Assembly (NCBI RefSeq): GCF_002890915.1
Contig: NZ_POUT01000007.1
Coordinates: forward strand, 186,001-250,000
DNA length: 64,000 nt
Source of the DNA: Stutzerimonas stutzeri
Lineage (GTDB): Bacteria; Pseudomonadota; Gammaproteobacteria; Pseudomonadales; Pseudomonadaceae
Reading direction: 5' to 3'
A program made the translations under genes and the position numbers. Positions within the stretch are counted from its first letter, which is position 1. Each line of letters starts with the position of its first letter. This document shows, piece after piece, positions 43,236-51,808 of this stretch. The notes beneath the pieces are model-generated. The model worked only from the letters and a program-made list of their open reading frames with translations. It was not told the origin of the DNA and did not search any database.

Positions 43236-45077
43236 ATGGCCTTTACCATCGAAGTGGAAGAGTGGGTCGGCAGCGTCTGGCACCGCTTCATCACCCGCCG
43301 CGCCAGCCCCGATTTCCCCGAGGCGCGGGTCGAGCTGGAAAGCATGCAACGGCCGCTGTCGCTGCTGTTCCGCGCCATGGGCGGGGCCAGCGGCGTCGCT
43401 GTCGAAGCCGCCAGCGCGCGGGATCTGCTGCTGCGGCGCAACCTGCTGCAACAGGTCGCCGGCACCTGCAAGCAGTTGCCGGTGGCCTGGTGCGACCGCA
43501 ACAACCTGCGGCTTCCGCAAAGCCTCGCGGTATACCCCGAGGCGGCGCTGAACCAGGATCTGTATCGCTGGCTGGCGCTGCTCGCGGCGCAGGCGGGCGA
43601 GATGCGCCATTGGGCGCGTGACAACCAGCGCTGGACCCTGGCGCTGCTCGAACGCTTTCCGGCCATGTGGCCACGCTACCAGCGGCTGGTCGAGGCGCAC
43701 CTGCAACTGCGCCCGGACCCGGGCCAACTGCCCAAGGCCGAGGCCGCGCTGGAAGCGGCGCTATGCCAGGCCCTGCGCGAGCCGGGCAGCGTCGACCGGT
43801 TCCCGCGCAGCGAGCGCGCGCCCTGGCCGCTGCCGCTGTGGCTGTATCCGGCGGAAAACCTCGGTGAACCGCAGGCCGCGGATCGTGGCGAGGACGGCGA
43901 GGGCAACCTGGAAACCCCGCCGGCGGGCGAGACCCGGCAGCGCAAGCGCGCCCGGCGAGTCGAGGAAAGCACCAGCAAGGGCGGCCTACTGCTGTTCCGC
44001 CTGGAGAACCTGTTCAGCTGGTCCGAACACATCGAACTGGATCGCTGCGGCGACGATACCGAGGACCTCGATGCCGCCCGCGTCGCCGAGGACCTCGACG
44101 AACTGGCGCTGTCGCGCCAGCGCATGCGCCAGGGCGGCGGACTCAAGCTGGACCTGGACCTGCCGGCGGCGGATTTCGACGACGTGCCGCTGGGCGAGGG
44201 CATCAAGCTGCCCGAGTGGGACTACCGCAAGCAGTGCCTGCAACCCGATTTCGTCAACCTGCAGCTGATGCTGCCGCGCGGCTCCGAGGCCAAGCCGCTG
44301 CCGCTGCACCTGTCGCCGCTGGCGCGGCGCCTGCGCCGGCAATTCGAGCATCTGCGCAACGATCGCCAGTGGCTGCGTCAGCAACCCCAGGGGGCGGAAC
44401 TGGACATGCAGGCCTGGCTGGATTTCCACGTCGAGCGGCAGAACGGCCAGTGCGCCGAGCGCGGGCTGTTCATGGAACAGCGGCAGAACCGCCGCGACCT
44501 GGCCTGTCTGCTACTGGCCGACCTGTCGATGTCCACCGACGCGCACCTGGACAACGAGCACCGGGTGATCGACGTGGTCACCGACAGCCTGCTGCTGTTC
44601 GGCGAGGCGCTGTCGGCGGTGGGCGATCCCTTTGCGCTGTACGGCTTCTCCTCGCTGCGCCGCCAGCAGGTGCGCATGCAGGAGCTGAAAAGCTTCCGCC
44701 AGCCCTACGGCGACGAGACGCGCGGACGTATCCAGGCGCTCAAGCCCGGCTATTACACCCGCATGGGCGCGGCCATCCGCCACGCCACCGAACTGCTCGG
44801 TGCCTGCAAGCAGCGGCGCAAGCTGCTGCTGCTGGTCACCGATGGCAAGCCCAACGATCTGGATCTGTACGAGGGCCGCTACGGCGTCGAGGACACCCGC
44901 CAGGCGGTGATGGAGGCGCGCAAGCAAGGCCTGCTGCCGTTCTGCATCACCATCGACCGCGAGGCCGGCGACTACCTGCCGTACATGTTCGGCGCCAACG
45001 GCTACACCCTGATCAAGGAACCGCAGCAACTGCCGTTCCGCCTGCCGCAGCTGTACAAGCAACTGACCCAGCCGTAG
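43236..45077 (+). CDS. norD: NorD, VWA-domain maturation protein of NO reductase
   Basis: 613 residues. The C-terminal von Willebrand A domain (about 415-600) has the metal-site motif DLSMSTD and later VTDGKPND. It partners with the NirQ ATPase to activate NO reductase, as MoxR/VWA pairs do. The ATG has a GGAG ribosome site and follows the norB terminator. The VWA pair is typical for norCBD loci in Pseudomonas. Confidence 0.93.
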   Translation: MAFTIEVEEWVGSVWHRFITRRASPDFPEARVELESMQRPLSLLFRAMGGASGVAVEAASARDLLLRRNLLQQVAGTCKQLPVAWCDRNNLRLPQSLAVYPEAALNQDLYRWLALLAAQAGEMRHWARDNQRWTLALLERFPAMWPRYQRLVEAHLQLRPDPGQLPKAEAALEAALCQALREPGSVDRFPRSERAPWPLPLWLYPAENLGEPQAADRGEDGEGNLETPPAGETRQRKRARRVEESTSKGGLLLFRLENLFSWSEHIELDRCGDDTEDLDAARVAEDLDELALSRQRMRQGGGLKLDLDLPAADFDDVPLGEGIKLPEWDYRKQCLQPDFVNLQLMLPRGSEAKPLPLHLSPLARRLRRQFEHLRNDRQWLRQQPQGAELDMQAWLDFHVERQNGQCAERGLFMEQRQNRRDLACLLLADLSMSTDAHLDNEHRVIDVVTDSLLLFGEALSAVGDPFALYGFSSLRRQQVRMQELKSFRQPYGDETRGRIQALKPGYYTRMGAAIRHATELLGACKQRRKLLLLVTDGKPNDLDLYEGRYGVEDTRQAVMEARKQGLLPFCITIDREAGDYLPYMFGANGYTLIKEPQQLPFRLPQLYKQLTQP

Positions 45078-45440
45078 GGGGGGATGTCGTCTTCTACCTC
45101 CACCGTGGCGCCGCTCGGTGGATCGGTGGAGCGTGATCCACCCTACGGTGGCTGCGAGGTATTGCGGGGCAGGTAGGGCGGATATCGCTTTTTACATCCA
45201 CCGTGGCGCGGCCCGGTGGATCGGTGGAGCGTGATCCACCCTACGGTGGCCGCGAGGTATTGCGGGGCAGGTAGGGTGGATATCGCTTTTTACATCCACC
45301 ATGGCGCGGCCCGGTGGATCGATGAAGCGTGATCCACCCTACGGTGGTCGCGAGGTATTGCGGGGCAGGTAGGGTGGATGTCGCTTTTTACATCCACCAT
45401 GGCGCGGCCCAGTGGATCGGCGAAGCGTGATCCACCCTAC
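45078..45440. repeat. Tandem array of 98-bp intergenic repeats
   Basis: Three full units and a partial fourth follow each other (about 45076-45173, 45174-45271, 45272-45369, 45370-45440). The period is exactly 98 bp, seen from GCGAGGT at 45154, 45252 and 45350. Each unit holds inverted GTGGATC and GATCCAC blocks. Units differ by a few bases. The array fills the gap between norD and dnrP; there is no gene in it. Confidence 0.9.
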
Positions 45441-45443
45441 GGG

Positions 45444-45635
45444 TCAGAACAGATACCGCGGCAACCAGATGATCATCACGGCGCAGAACAGCGCGAGGCC
45501 GATGCAGAACCACAGGAAGCGCCGCTGGCGCCGCTCCGGGGCACTGTCGGCCCGTTCGGGCAAGGGCATGCCGCAGTTGTCGCATTCGGCTTGCCGCGGC
45601 GGGTTGTCTTGCTGGCAGTAAAGGCACTTGGCCAT
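45444..45635 (-). CDS. dnrP: DnrP, zinc-ribbon membrane protein
   Basis: 63 residues. A zinc ribbon with C4-x2-C7 and C18-x2-C21 (CLYC and CDNC) is followed by a single membrane helix (about 43-60). DnrP is a small protein found next to dnr in Pseudomonas; its function is not known. ATG 45635 has a strong CAGGAGGAG ribosome site. The FNR box at 45691-45704 gives it its own promoter. Confidence 0.85.
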   Translation of the reverse strand: MAKCLYCQQDNPPRQAECDNCGMPLPERADSAPERRQRRFLWFCIGLALFCAVMIIWLPRYLF

Positions 45636-45690
45636 GGACGGTCGCTCCTCCTGACCGATAAAGCCTGGCATGGCCCGAAAGCCGCAGGCT

Positions 45691-45704
45691 TTGATGACGA
45701 TCAA
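45691..45704 (-). promoter_or_regulatory. Perfect FNR/DNR box of dnrP
   Basis: TTGATGACGATCAA, a full palindrome match, 56 bp before dnrP and touching the dnr stop codon. The dnr-to-dnrP gap thus carries a separate promoter. Confidence 0.8.
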
Positions 45705-45705
45705 C

Positions 45706-46389
45706 TCACTCGAACTGCTCGAGGCGCTGGCGGTCGAGGATGGTGATCTGCCGGCCTTCCTGGGTGATGATCCCTTCGTCGATCAGCCGGCGGATGATCC
45801 GCGAGAAGGTCTCCGGCTGGATCGACAGGTGCCCGGCGACCAGTTGCTTGGCCATCGGCAGTTCGAAGCTGTTGCTGCCGTCCTTGACCCGCGCCAGTTG
45901 CGTCAGCAGATAGCGCACCACGCGGTGGGTGGCGTTCTTCAGCGACAGCGTCTCGATCTCGTTGATGCGCTGGTGCAGGCGCACGCAGAGCTTGCCGAGC
46001 AGGGCGAAGGACAGCCGCTGGTTGGCCTCCAGCAGGCGCATGTAGGCGGCGTTGGAGAAGCGGTAGACCTGCGATGGGCACACCGCCTGCGCCGAGGCGA
46101 CGTAGTTGGGCGTGTCCATCAGCATCATGGCTTCGGCGAAGGTCTGGCGGTTGCCGATGACCTCGAAGACCTTTTCCTGGCCGTCCGGGGTCAGGCGGTA
46201 GACCTTCACCGCGCCGGAAATGACGAAGTAGAAGCTGTGCGCCGGTTCGCCCTGGTGGAACAGGTTGTCGCCCTTGTCCAGGTTGAGCAACTGGCTGGAA
46301 TTGAGCAGTTCCTCCATCTGTTCCTCGTTCAATGGCTCGAACAGGTGATGGCTGCGGAGAATCTGGTGGTGTACGCGGTGAAGCACCAT
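45706..46389 (-). CDS. dnr: DNR, NO-responsive Crp/Fnr regulator
   Basis: 227 residues, the same length as P. aeruginosa Dnr. N-terminal cyclic-nucleotide-type sensing domain (about 20-130) with GEPAHSFYFVISG and FAEAMMLMDTPNYVASAQA; a long dimer helix; C-terminal helix-turn-helix KQLVAGHLSIQPETFSRIIRRLIDEGII. It has no N-terminal cysteine set, so no [4Fe-4S] cluster. DNR uses heme to sense NO and turns on nir, nor and nos via TTGAT-N4-ATCAA boxes. Confidence 0.95.
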   Translation of the reverse strand: MVLHRVHHQILRSHHLFEPLNEEQMEELLNSSQLLNLDKGDNLFHQGEPAHSFYFVISGAVKVYRLTPDGQEKVFEVIGNRQTFAEAMMLMDTPNYVASAQAVCPSQVYRFSNAAYMRLLEANQRLSFALLGKLCVRLHQRINEIETLSLKNATHRVVRYLLTQLARVKDGSNSFELPMAKQLVAGHLSIQPETFSRIIRRLIDEGIITQEGRQITILDRQRLEQFE

Positions 46390-46464
46390 GCAAGGCGTCC
46401 TGTTTCTAGTTGAGCGATGACGACACAGCCTAGCGCATATGCCATCGGGAAAGCAGGCCAGACC

Positions 46465-46478
46465 GCGATGACGATCAA
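46465..46478 (-). promoter_or_regulatory. Imperfect FNR/ANR box of dnr
   Basis: Read on the minus strand it is TTGATCGTCATCGC, with one perfect half and two changes in the other. It is 76 bp before dnr, in the correct place to act on its promoter, as an ANR input to dnr would. Confidence 0.5.
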
Positions 46479-46507
46479 GGGCTGGCGAGCGGGCTCATTC
46501 GTTCTAT

Positions 46508-47023
46508 TTAGTGGAGGCGGGCGCCGAAACCGTCGCGCCAGAGCGGTTCGTCGAACAGCTGCGGATAGTGCTCGAGCGCGCTGGCGATGCGCGCGAGGGC
46601 CTGCTCGCGCCGGCCGGCTTCAGGCAGCGTCGCCGCGCCTTGCAGCAGCTCGGCCAGCAGCCCGTGCAGGGCGGCGTCGGCCGCCGCGGGCAACTGGCAG
46701 TTGGCGACGAGGTAGCCGGCCGCGGCTTCGATGTCGTGGCGCAGGGCCGTGGCCTGGTCGTCGCCCAGCGGCTGCTGCGGATCATGCGGCAGGTTGCGCT
46801 CCAGGGCCTCGTGGATACGCGTCATGCCCTCACGCAGCGCGGCGTCGGTGGCCCAGCGTTCGCCGCTCGCCACGCCGGCCAAGGGCGCATGCGCCTGGCC
46901 GTGGTCATGCGCGACGGCGGCCTGCGCCGTGCCGGCGACCATGCTCAGCGCGAACGTGCTGGCGGTTGCGACCATCGTGGCCATCGCCAGGCCCCAGGCC
47001 ATCGGTTGCAGGTACTGCTTCAT
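46508..47023 (-). CDS. dnrO: DnrO-like exported protein
   Basis: 171 residues with a signal peptide (ending AQAAVA), then a His-containing spacer (HDHGQAH) and an alpha-helical domain rich in alanine and leucine. It lies 51 bp after dnrN on the same strand. In P. stutzeri a gene named dnrO follows dnrN; the name is used by position. Function unknown; the cysteine in VANCQL may matter. Confidence 0.65.
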   Translation of the reverse strand: MKQYLQPMAWGLAMATMVATASTFALSMVAGTAQAAVAHDHGQAHAPLAGVASGERWATDAALREGMTRIHEALERNLPHDPQQPLGDDQATALRHDIEAAAGYLVANCQLPAAADAALHGLLAELLQGAATLPEAGRREQALARIASALEHYPQLFDEPLWRDGFGARLH

Positions 47024-47074
47024 GGGCGAATCCTCTTGGCGCGTTTGGCGCGGTGCCGATGGGCGGCGCGGCGG

Positions 47075-47743
47075 TCAGCCGGCCTCGGCATTGCGGAACA
47101 GGATGTTGTTTTCCAGGTGGATGTGCTGCATCAGGTCGCTGCGCAGCTCCTCGAGCCCGCGGTACAGCGCGCGCCAGGTGTTGCAGGCGTTGGCCGGCGG
47201 GGTGATGTCGTTGGTCAGCGCGGCCAGCCGCTCCAGGGCCTCGCCATGCTGCTGGTGCTCATAGCGCATCACCGAGATCGGCCCCTGGGCCTGCGGGAAG
47301 CCGATGCCGCGCTGCAGCATGGGGAAGAGGATCTGCTCCTCCTTGAGCATATGGCTCTCCAGCTCCTGCTGCATGGTCCACAGGTGCTCGGCCAGCCCGT
47401 TCGGGCATTCCGGGCGGCTGCCGTGGACGTGCTCGACCCGGTTGGCCAGGCGGATCAGCTCCGGGAACTGGTCGCGGTGGCGCTCATGGAAATTCTCGAG
47501 GATGTGTTCGATCAGCTGGTTGGCCGGCGCGCTGCGCCAGTCCGGCGCAGCGTCGCCGTGATCGCTGAGGGCCGCCAGTTCGGCCGCGATCTGCTCGGCA
47601 TCGAGGCCATGCTGGGCGGCGGCCTCGCGCAGCGGGACATTGCCGCCGCAGCAGAAATCCAGCTTGTACTGGCGCAGCACGCGGGTTGCGCCGGGGATCG
47701 AGCAGGCCAGGCTGCCCAGGGTTTGATCGATCGTAGAGGTCAT
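47075..47743 (-). CDS. dnrN: DnrN, YtfE/ScdA-type iron-sulfur repair protein
   Basis: 222 residues. The N-terminal ScdA part has LDFCCGGN with two cysteines; the C-terminal hemerythrin-like domain has diiron ligands in HILENFHERHRDQ, LESHMLKEEQILFP, MRYEHQQHG and MQHIHLENNILF. Members repair Fe-S clusters damaged by NO and may release NO from nitrosyls. Transcribed from a sigma-54 promoter, divergent from norR. Confidence 0.93.
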   Translation of the reverse strand: MTSTIDQTLGSLACSIPGATRVLRQYKLDFCCGGNVPLREAAAQHGLDAEQIAAELAALSDHGDAAPDWRSAPANQLIEHILENFHERHRDQFPELIRLANRVEHVHGSRPECPNGLAEHLWTMQQELESHMLKEEQILFPMLQRGIGFPQAQGPISVMRYEHQQHGEALERLAALTNDITPPANACNTWRALYRGLEELRSDLMQHIHLENNILFRNAEAG

Positions 47744-47776
47744 GGCGATGCTTCCAGGGATGGTTGAGCGGTTCGT

Positions 47777-47792
47777 TGCATGCCCTGTGCCA
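47777..47792 (-). promoter_or_regulatory. Sigma-54 promoter of dnrN
   Basis: Minus-strand TGGCACAGGGCATGCA has GG-N10-GC spacing and TGGCAC for the -24 element. The transcript would start about 20-25 bp before dnrN. This is the promoter type NorR needs. Confidence 0.85.
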
Positions 47793-47796
47793 TTTC

Positions 47797-47809
47797 TAAC
47801 CTATTGATT
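47797..47809 (-). promoter_or_regulatory. IHF-like site in dnrN promoter
   Basis: Minus-strand AATCAATAGGTTA matches WATCAA-N4-TTR at every position. It lies between the NorR-type sites and the -24/-12 promoter, where DNA bending would bring the activator to RNA polymerase. Confidence 0.6.
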
Positions 47810-47833
47810 TTCAATGTTTTTAAAGAAAGGTGT

Positions 47834-47889
47834 GGTGATAGTGACCCTCAGCGGATATGGTTTAAAAAACCTTGAGGGTAACTCGTACC
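47834..47889. promoter_or_regulatory. Three NorR-type enhancer sites
   Basis: Three perfect GGT-N7-ACC sequences lie at 47834-47846, 47859-47871 and 47877-47889. GGT-N7-ACC is the target known for Ralstonia NorR. The third ends one base before the norR ATG and overlaps its ribosome site, which would also give autorepression of norR. Confidence 0.85.
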
Positions 47890-49416
47890 ATGATGGAAGA
47901 AGCGCTGCTCGCCGACCTGATCACCGAACTGCCCAACGCCGTGCGCCTGCAGCGGCTGGTGCAGACCCTGCACCAGCGCTTTCGCTGCGGCGCGGTGGTG
48001 CTGCTGCGGCTGGACGACGACAGCCTGCGTCCGCTGGCGGCGGTAGGGCTGGTGCAGGAGGCGCTCGGCCGGCGCTTCGTCGTCGCCCAGCACCCGCGCC
48101 TGGCGGCGATCCTTTCCCAGCGCGAGCCGACCTGGTTCGAGCCGGACAGCCGCCTGCCCGACCCCTACGACGGCCTGCTCGACGAGCACGTCGGCGAACC
48201 GCTGCCGGTGCATGACTGCATGGGCGTCAGCCTCTTCGTCGAAGGCAAGCTGTGGGGCGCGCTGACCCTGGATGCGCTGCATGCCGGCACCTTCGACGAC
48301 GACGCCCGCCGCGACCTGCAGCGCTACACCCTGGTGATCGAGGCGGCGGTGCGGGTGACCCGCCTGGAACACGAGAACCGCGGCCTGCGCCTGGCGCGCA
48401 GCGACGCGCTGGAAACCACGCTGATGCAGGAGGAGGGCGAGATCCTCGGCCAGAGCGAGGCGATCCGCGAACTGCTGCGCGAACTGCAGGTGGTGGCCGA
48501 TTCCGAACTGCCGGTGCTGCTGCTCGGCGAGACCGGGGTCGGCAAGGAGCTGTTCGCGCGCTGGCTGCACCGCCATTCGCGGCGGCGCAACAAGCCGCTG
48601 GTGCACGTCAACTGCGCGGCGCTGCCCGAGTCGCTGGCCGAGAGCGAGCTATTCGGGCACGTCAAGGGCGCCTTCTCCGGCGCCACCACCGACCGCCCCG
48701 GGCGCTTCGATGCGGCCAACGGCGGCACGCTGCTGCTCGACGAGGTCGGCGAGCTGCCGCTGACGGTGCAGGCCAAGCTGCTGCGCACCCTGCAGAACGG
48801 CGAGATCCAGCGCCTGGGCGCGGACAAGCCGCGACAAGTCGACGTGCGGATCATCGCCGCGACCAACCGCAACCTGCGCGACAGCGTGCGCGAAGGGCAC
48901 TTCCGCGCCGACCTCTACCATCGGCTGTCGGTCTACCCGGCGCCGATCCCGCCGCTGCGCGAACGCGACAACGACGTGCTGATCCTTGCCGGGCATTTCC
49001 TCGAGCTCAACCGCGCGCGCCTGGGGTTGCGCAGCATGCGCCTGTCGCCGGCCGCCGAGCGCGCGTTGCTGGGCTACGCCTGGCCGGGCAACGTTCGCGA
49101 ACTGGAGCATGTGATCAGCCGTGCGGCGCTGCGCCTGCTCAGCCGGGGCGCCTCGCGCGGCGAGATTCTCACCCTCGAGCCCGAGCTGCTGGACCTGGAC
49201 AGCCGCGCCGCAGGCGTCGAGCCGGCCAGCGTGGCGGAGGCGCCGGCGGCGGCCGACGAGATACTGCCGCTGCGCCAGACGGTGGACGCCAGCCAGCGCC
49301 AGGCGATCGTCCGTGCGCTGGAGGCCAGCAACGAGAACTGGGCGCAGGCGGCGCGGTTGCTGGATGTCGACCCGAGCAACCTGCACAAGCTGGCGCGGCG
49401 GCTGAAGCTCAAGTAG
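47890..49416 (+). CDS. norR: NorR, NO-sensing sigma-54 activator
   Basis: 508 residues. The N-terminal GAF domain keeps the residues that bind NO-sensing iron in E. coli NorR: Arg70, Asp91, Asp94, Cys110 and Asp128 by my alignment (E. coli 75, 96, 99, 113, 131). AAA+ domain: Walker A GETGVGKE at 213-220; sigma-54 loop GAFSGA at 260-265, a serine in place of the usual threonine. C-terminal Fis-type helix-turn-helix (WAQAARLLDVDPSNLHKLARRL). Divergent from dnrN, which has three NorR sites. Confidence 0.92.
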   Translation: MMEEALLADLITELPNAVRLQRLVQTLHQRFRCGAVVLLRLDDDSLRPLAAVGLVQEALGRRFVVAQHPRLAAILSQREPTWFEPDSRLPDPYDGLLDEHVGEPLPVHDCMGVSLFVEGKLWGALTLDALHAGTFDDDARRDLQRYTLVIEAAVRVTRLEHENRGLRLARSDALETTLMQEEGEILGQSEAIRELLRELQVVADSELPVLLLGETGVGKELFARWLHRHSRRRNKPLVHVNCAALPESLAESELFGHVKGAFSGATTDRPGRFDAANGGTLLLDEVGELPLTVQAKLLRTLQNGEIQRLGADKPRQVDVRIIAATNRNLRDSVREGHFRADLYHRLSVYPAPIPPLRERDNDVLILAGHFLELNRARLGLRSMRLSPAAERALLGYAWPGNVRELEHVISRAALRLLSRGASRGEILTLEPELLDLDSRAAGVEPASVAEAPAAADEILPLRQTVDASQRQAIVRALEASNENWAQAARLLDVDPSNLHKLARRLKLK

Positions 49417-49490
49417 CGCCGCCCGGCGGCAGGCGACGTCGGGCGCCCGCCATGGTCTAACCTCAGGTCGTCACTTACGAGGAGAGCTTC

Positions 49491-49700
49491 ATGGCCCTGA
49501 ACCAGAACGAATTCGACGCGCTGCTCAACGAAGCGCAAGCCTTCGCCGAGCGGGCCGCCAGCGAAAACAACCCACTGCACTACCGCGACGCCTTCCTCGC
49601 CAGCCTCAAGGCCATGCGCCTGCTGGGCGAGGAGTCCGGCGCCTGGCGCCAGATGGTCGCCCGCGCCACCGAGGAATTCGAGGGGGACGAAGGGATCTGA
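49491..49700 (+). CDS. Small acidic helical protein
   Basis: 69 residues, all predicted helical, with an acidic tail (EEFEGDEGI). ATG with a GAGGAGAG ribosome site. No family recognised, no cysteine cluster or membrane helix. The gene lies between norR and ubiU, 74 bp after norR. Confidence 0.7.
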   Translation: MALNQNEFDALLNEAQAFAERAASENNPLHYRDAFLASLKAMRLLGEESGAWRQMVARATEEFEGDEGI

Positions 49701-49782
49701 CGCGGGCGCGCGGGCCAGCGCGGCTGGCCGGCAGGCGCGCTGCACTGCTGCCTTTCGTCGCAGTTGCCGTGGCCGTTCAATC

Positions 49783-49796
49783 TTGACCCTCATCAA
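49783..49796 (+). promoter_or_regulatory. FNR/DNR box of ubiUVT
   Basis: TTGACCCTCATCAA has one change from the perfect palindrome. A -10-like TAGACT at 49819-49824 sits at the expected distance, giving a start of transcription near 49831. Confidence 0.8.
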
Positions 49797-49907
49797 TGCT
49801 GGCCACAGGTCAGCTGCCTAGACTGCCGGCTGTTTTTTCCGTTCAGCCGAACGACCGCCGCGCTGCCTCTGCGCGGCGCGCATGTACCCGAATGTCTAGG
49901 AGTTGCC

Positions 49908-50903
49908 ATGCACCTGGTCTGCCCGGCAGGAAGCCTGCCCGCGCTCAAGGCTGCCGTCCAGCAGGGCGCCGACGCCATCTATGTCGGTTTTCGCGACGAC
50001 ACCAATGCCCGCCATTTCGCCGGCCTCAACCTCGATGAGAAGCAGCTCGACAAGGGCTTGCAGCTGATCCGCGAGAAGGGCCGCCAGCTGTACATCGCGG
50101 TCAATACCTATGCCCAGCCGCAGGGCTGGGACCGCTGGCGCCGTGCCGTGGACCAGGCGGCCGACCTGGGCGTCGACGCGCTGATCGCCGCCGACCCCGG
50201 CGTGCTCGGCTACGCCAGCAAGCGTCATCCCAAGCTCAAGCTGCACCTCTCGGTGCAGGGCTCGGCGACCAATGCCGCGGCCCTCGGCTTCTACCAGGAG
50301 CGCTACGGCATCAGCCGCGCGGTATTGCCGCGGGTGCTGTCGCTCAAGCAGGTCAAGCAGGTCGCGGCGAGTAGCCCGGTACCGATCGAGGTGTTCGCCT
50401 TCGGCAGCCTGTGCATCATGGCCGAGGGCCGTTGCCACCTGTCGTCCTATCTCACCGGCGAGTCGCCGAACCTCTGTGGCGTCTGCTCGCCGGCCAAGGC
50501 GGTACGCTGGAGCGAGGAGCCGGAAGGGCTGACCTCGCGGCTGAACAACGTGCTGATCGACCGCTACGCCGAGGGCGAGTCGGCCGGTTACCCGACGCTG
50601 TGCAAGGGCCGCTTCATGGTCAACGGCCAGCGCTTCCACGCGCTGGAAGAACCCACCAGCCTGAACACCCTGGACCTGATTCCGGAACTGGCCGCCATCG
50701 GCGTCACCGCGATGAAGATCGAAGGGCGCCAACGCAGCCCGGCCTATGTCGAGCAGGTCACCCGGGTCTGGCGCGCGGCGCTGGATGCCTACCTCAACGC
50801 ACCGCAACGCTACGTGGTGCAACCCGCCTGGCGCGACGTGCTGGACGGCCTGTCCGAGGGCTCGCAAACCACCCTGGGTGCTTACCACCGGGCCTGGCAA
50901 TGA
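49908..50903 (+). CDS. ubiU: UbiU, oxygen-independent ubiquinone hydroxylation
   Basis: 331 residues, U32 peptidase family fold. Cysteines at 169, 176, 193 and 232 agree with the four [4Fe-4S] ligands of E. coli UbiU. With UbiV and UbiT it makes ubiquinone without O2, the quinone used by the denitrification chain. ATG 49908 has a TAGGAG ribosome site. An FNR box lies upstream. Confidence 0.94.
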   Translation: MHLVCPAGSLPALKAAVQQGADAIYVGFRDDTNARHFAGLNLDEKQLDKGLQLIREKGRQLYIAVNTYAQPQGWDRWRRAVDQAADLGVDALIAADPGVLGYASKRHPKLKLHLSVQGSATNAAALGFYQERYGISRAVLPRVLSLKQVKQVAASSPVPIEVFAFGSLCIMAEGRCHLSSYLTGESPNLCGVCSPAKAVRWSEEPEGLTSRLNNVLIDRYAEGESAGYPTLCKGRFMVNGQRFHALEEPTSLNTLDLIPELAAIGVTAMKIEGRQRSPAYVEQVTRVWRAALDAYLNAPQRYVVQPAWRDVLDGLSEGSQTTLGAYHRAWQ

Positions 50904-50917
50904 ACGAGGAGCCAAGC

Positions 50918-51808
50918 ATGAAACTCTCTCTCGGCCCGGTGCTGTTCTACTGGGACCGCCAGCAGACGCTGGATTTCTACGCGAACATGGCGGAACAGCC
51001 GCTGGACGTGATCTACATGGGCGAGACGGTGTGCTCCAAGCGCCGGGCGATGATGCTCGACGACTGGCTGGGCCTGGCCCGCGACCTGGCCGAGGCTTCC
51101 TCGGCGCAACTGGTGCTGTCCGGCCTGACGCTGGTCGAGGCGGCGTCCGAGCTGTCCAGCCTGCGCCGCCTGTGCGACAACGGCGAGCTGCTGGTGGAGG
51201 CCAACGACATGGGCGCGGTGCAGCTGCTGGCCGAGCGCAAGCTGCCCTTCGTCGGCGGCCCGGCGCTGAACCTCTACAACGGCCATGCCCTGGCCGAACT
51301 GGTGGCCGCCGGGATGATGCGCTGGGTACCGCCGGTGGAAGCCTCCGGTGCGCTGATCAAGAGCGCCCGTGGGCAACTGCACGGGCTGGGCGTCGAGCTG
51401 CCGGAAATCGAGATATTCGCCTACGGCCACCTGCCGCTGGCCTACTCGGCACGCTGCTTCACCGCGCGCGCCGAGAACCGGCCCAAGGACGACTGCCAGT
51501 TCTGCTGCCAGAACTACCCCGAGGGCATTCCGCTGCTCAGTCAGGAAGGCGAGGCGCTGTTCACCATCAACGGCATCCAGACCATGTCCGCGTCGGTCAG
51601 CAACCTGCTCGCCGACTACCAGGGGCTGGTCGACAGCGGCGCCGACCTGCTGCGCCTGAGCCCGCGCGCCGCCGGCATGGAAGAGGTTATCGGCGCCTTC
51701 GACGCGGTGCGCAAGGGCGCGCTGCCGCCGCTGGCGGTGGACGGCTGCAATGGTTATTGGCATGGCCAGCCGGGCATGCTGCGTGCCGAGGAGGCCGGTC
51801 TATGCTGA
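50918..51808 (+). CDS. ubiV: UbiV, partner of UbiU
   Basis: 296 residues, U32 family. Cys39 (MGETVCS) and the CFTARAENRPKDDCQFCC group supply the four cluster ligands as in E. coli UbiV (39, 180, 193, 197). ATG 50918 has a CGAGGAG ribosome site; an earlier in-frame ATG at 50900 overlaps the ubiU stop and is less likely. Forms a heterodimer with UbiU. Confidence 0.94.
   Translation: MKLSLGPVLFYWDRQQTLDFYANMAEQPLDVIYMGETVCSKRRAMMLDDWLGLARDLAEASSAQLVLSGLTLVEAASELSSLRRLCDNGELLVEANDMGAVQLLAERKLPFVGGPALNLYNGHALAELVAAGMMRWVPPVEASGALIKSARGQLHGLGVELPEIEIFAYGHLPLAYSARCFTARAENRPKDDCQFCCQNYPEGIPLLSQEGEALFTINGIQTMSASVSNLLADYQGLVDSGADLLRLSPRAAGMEEVIGAFDAVRKGALPPLAVDGCNGYWHGQPGMLRAEEAGLC

Noticed and set aside
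45078..45440. CRISPR array
   Set aside because: The units repeat completely with a 98-bp period and no unique spacers; no cas genes are nearby.
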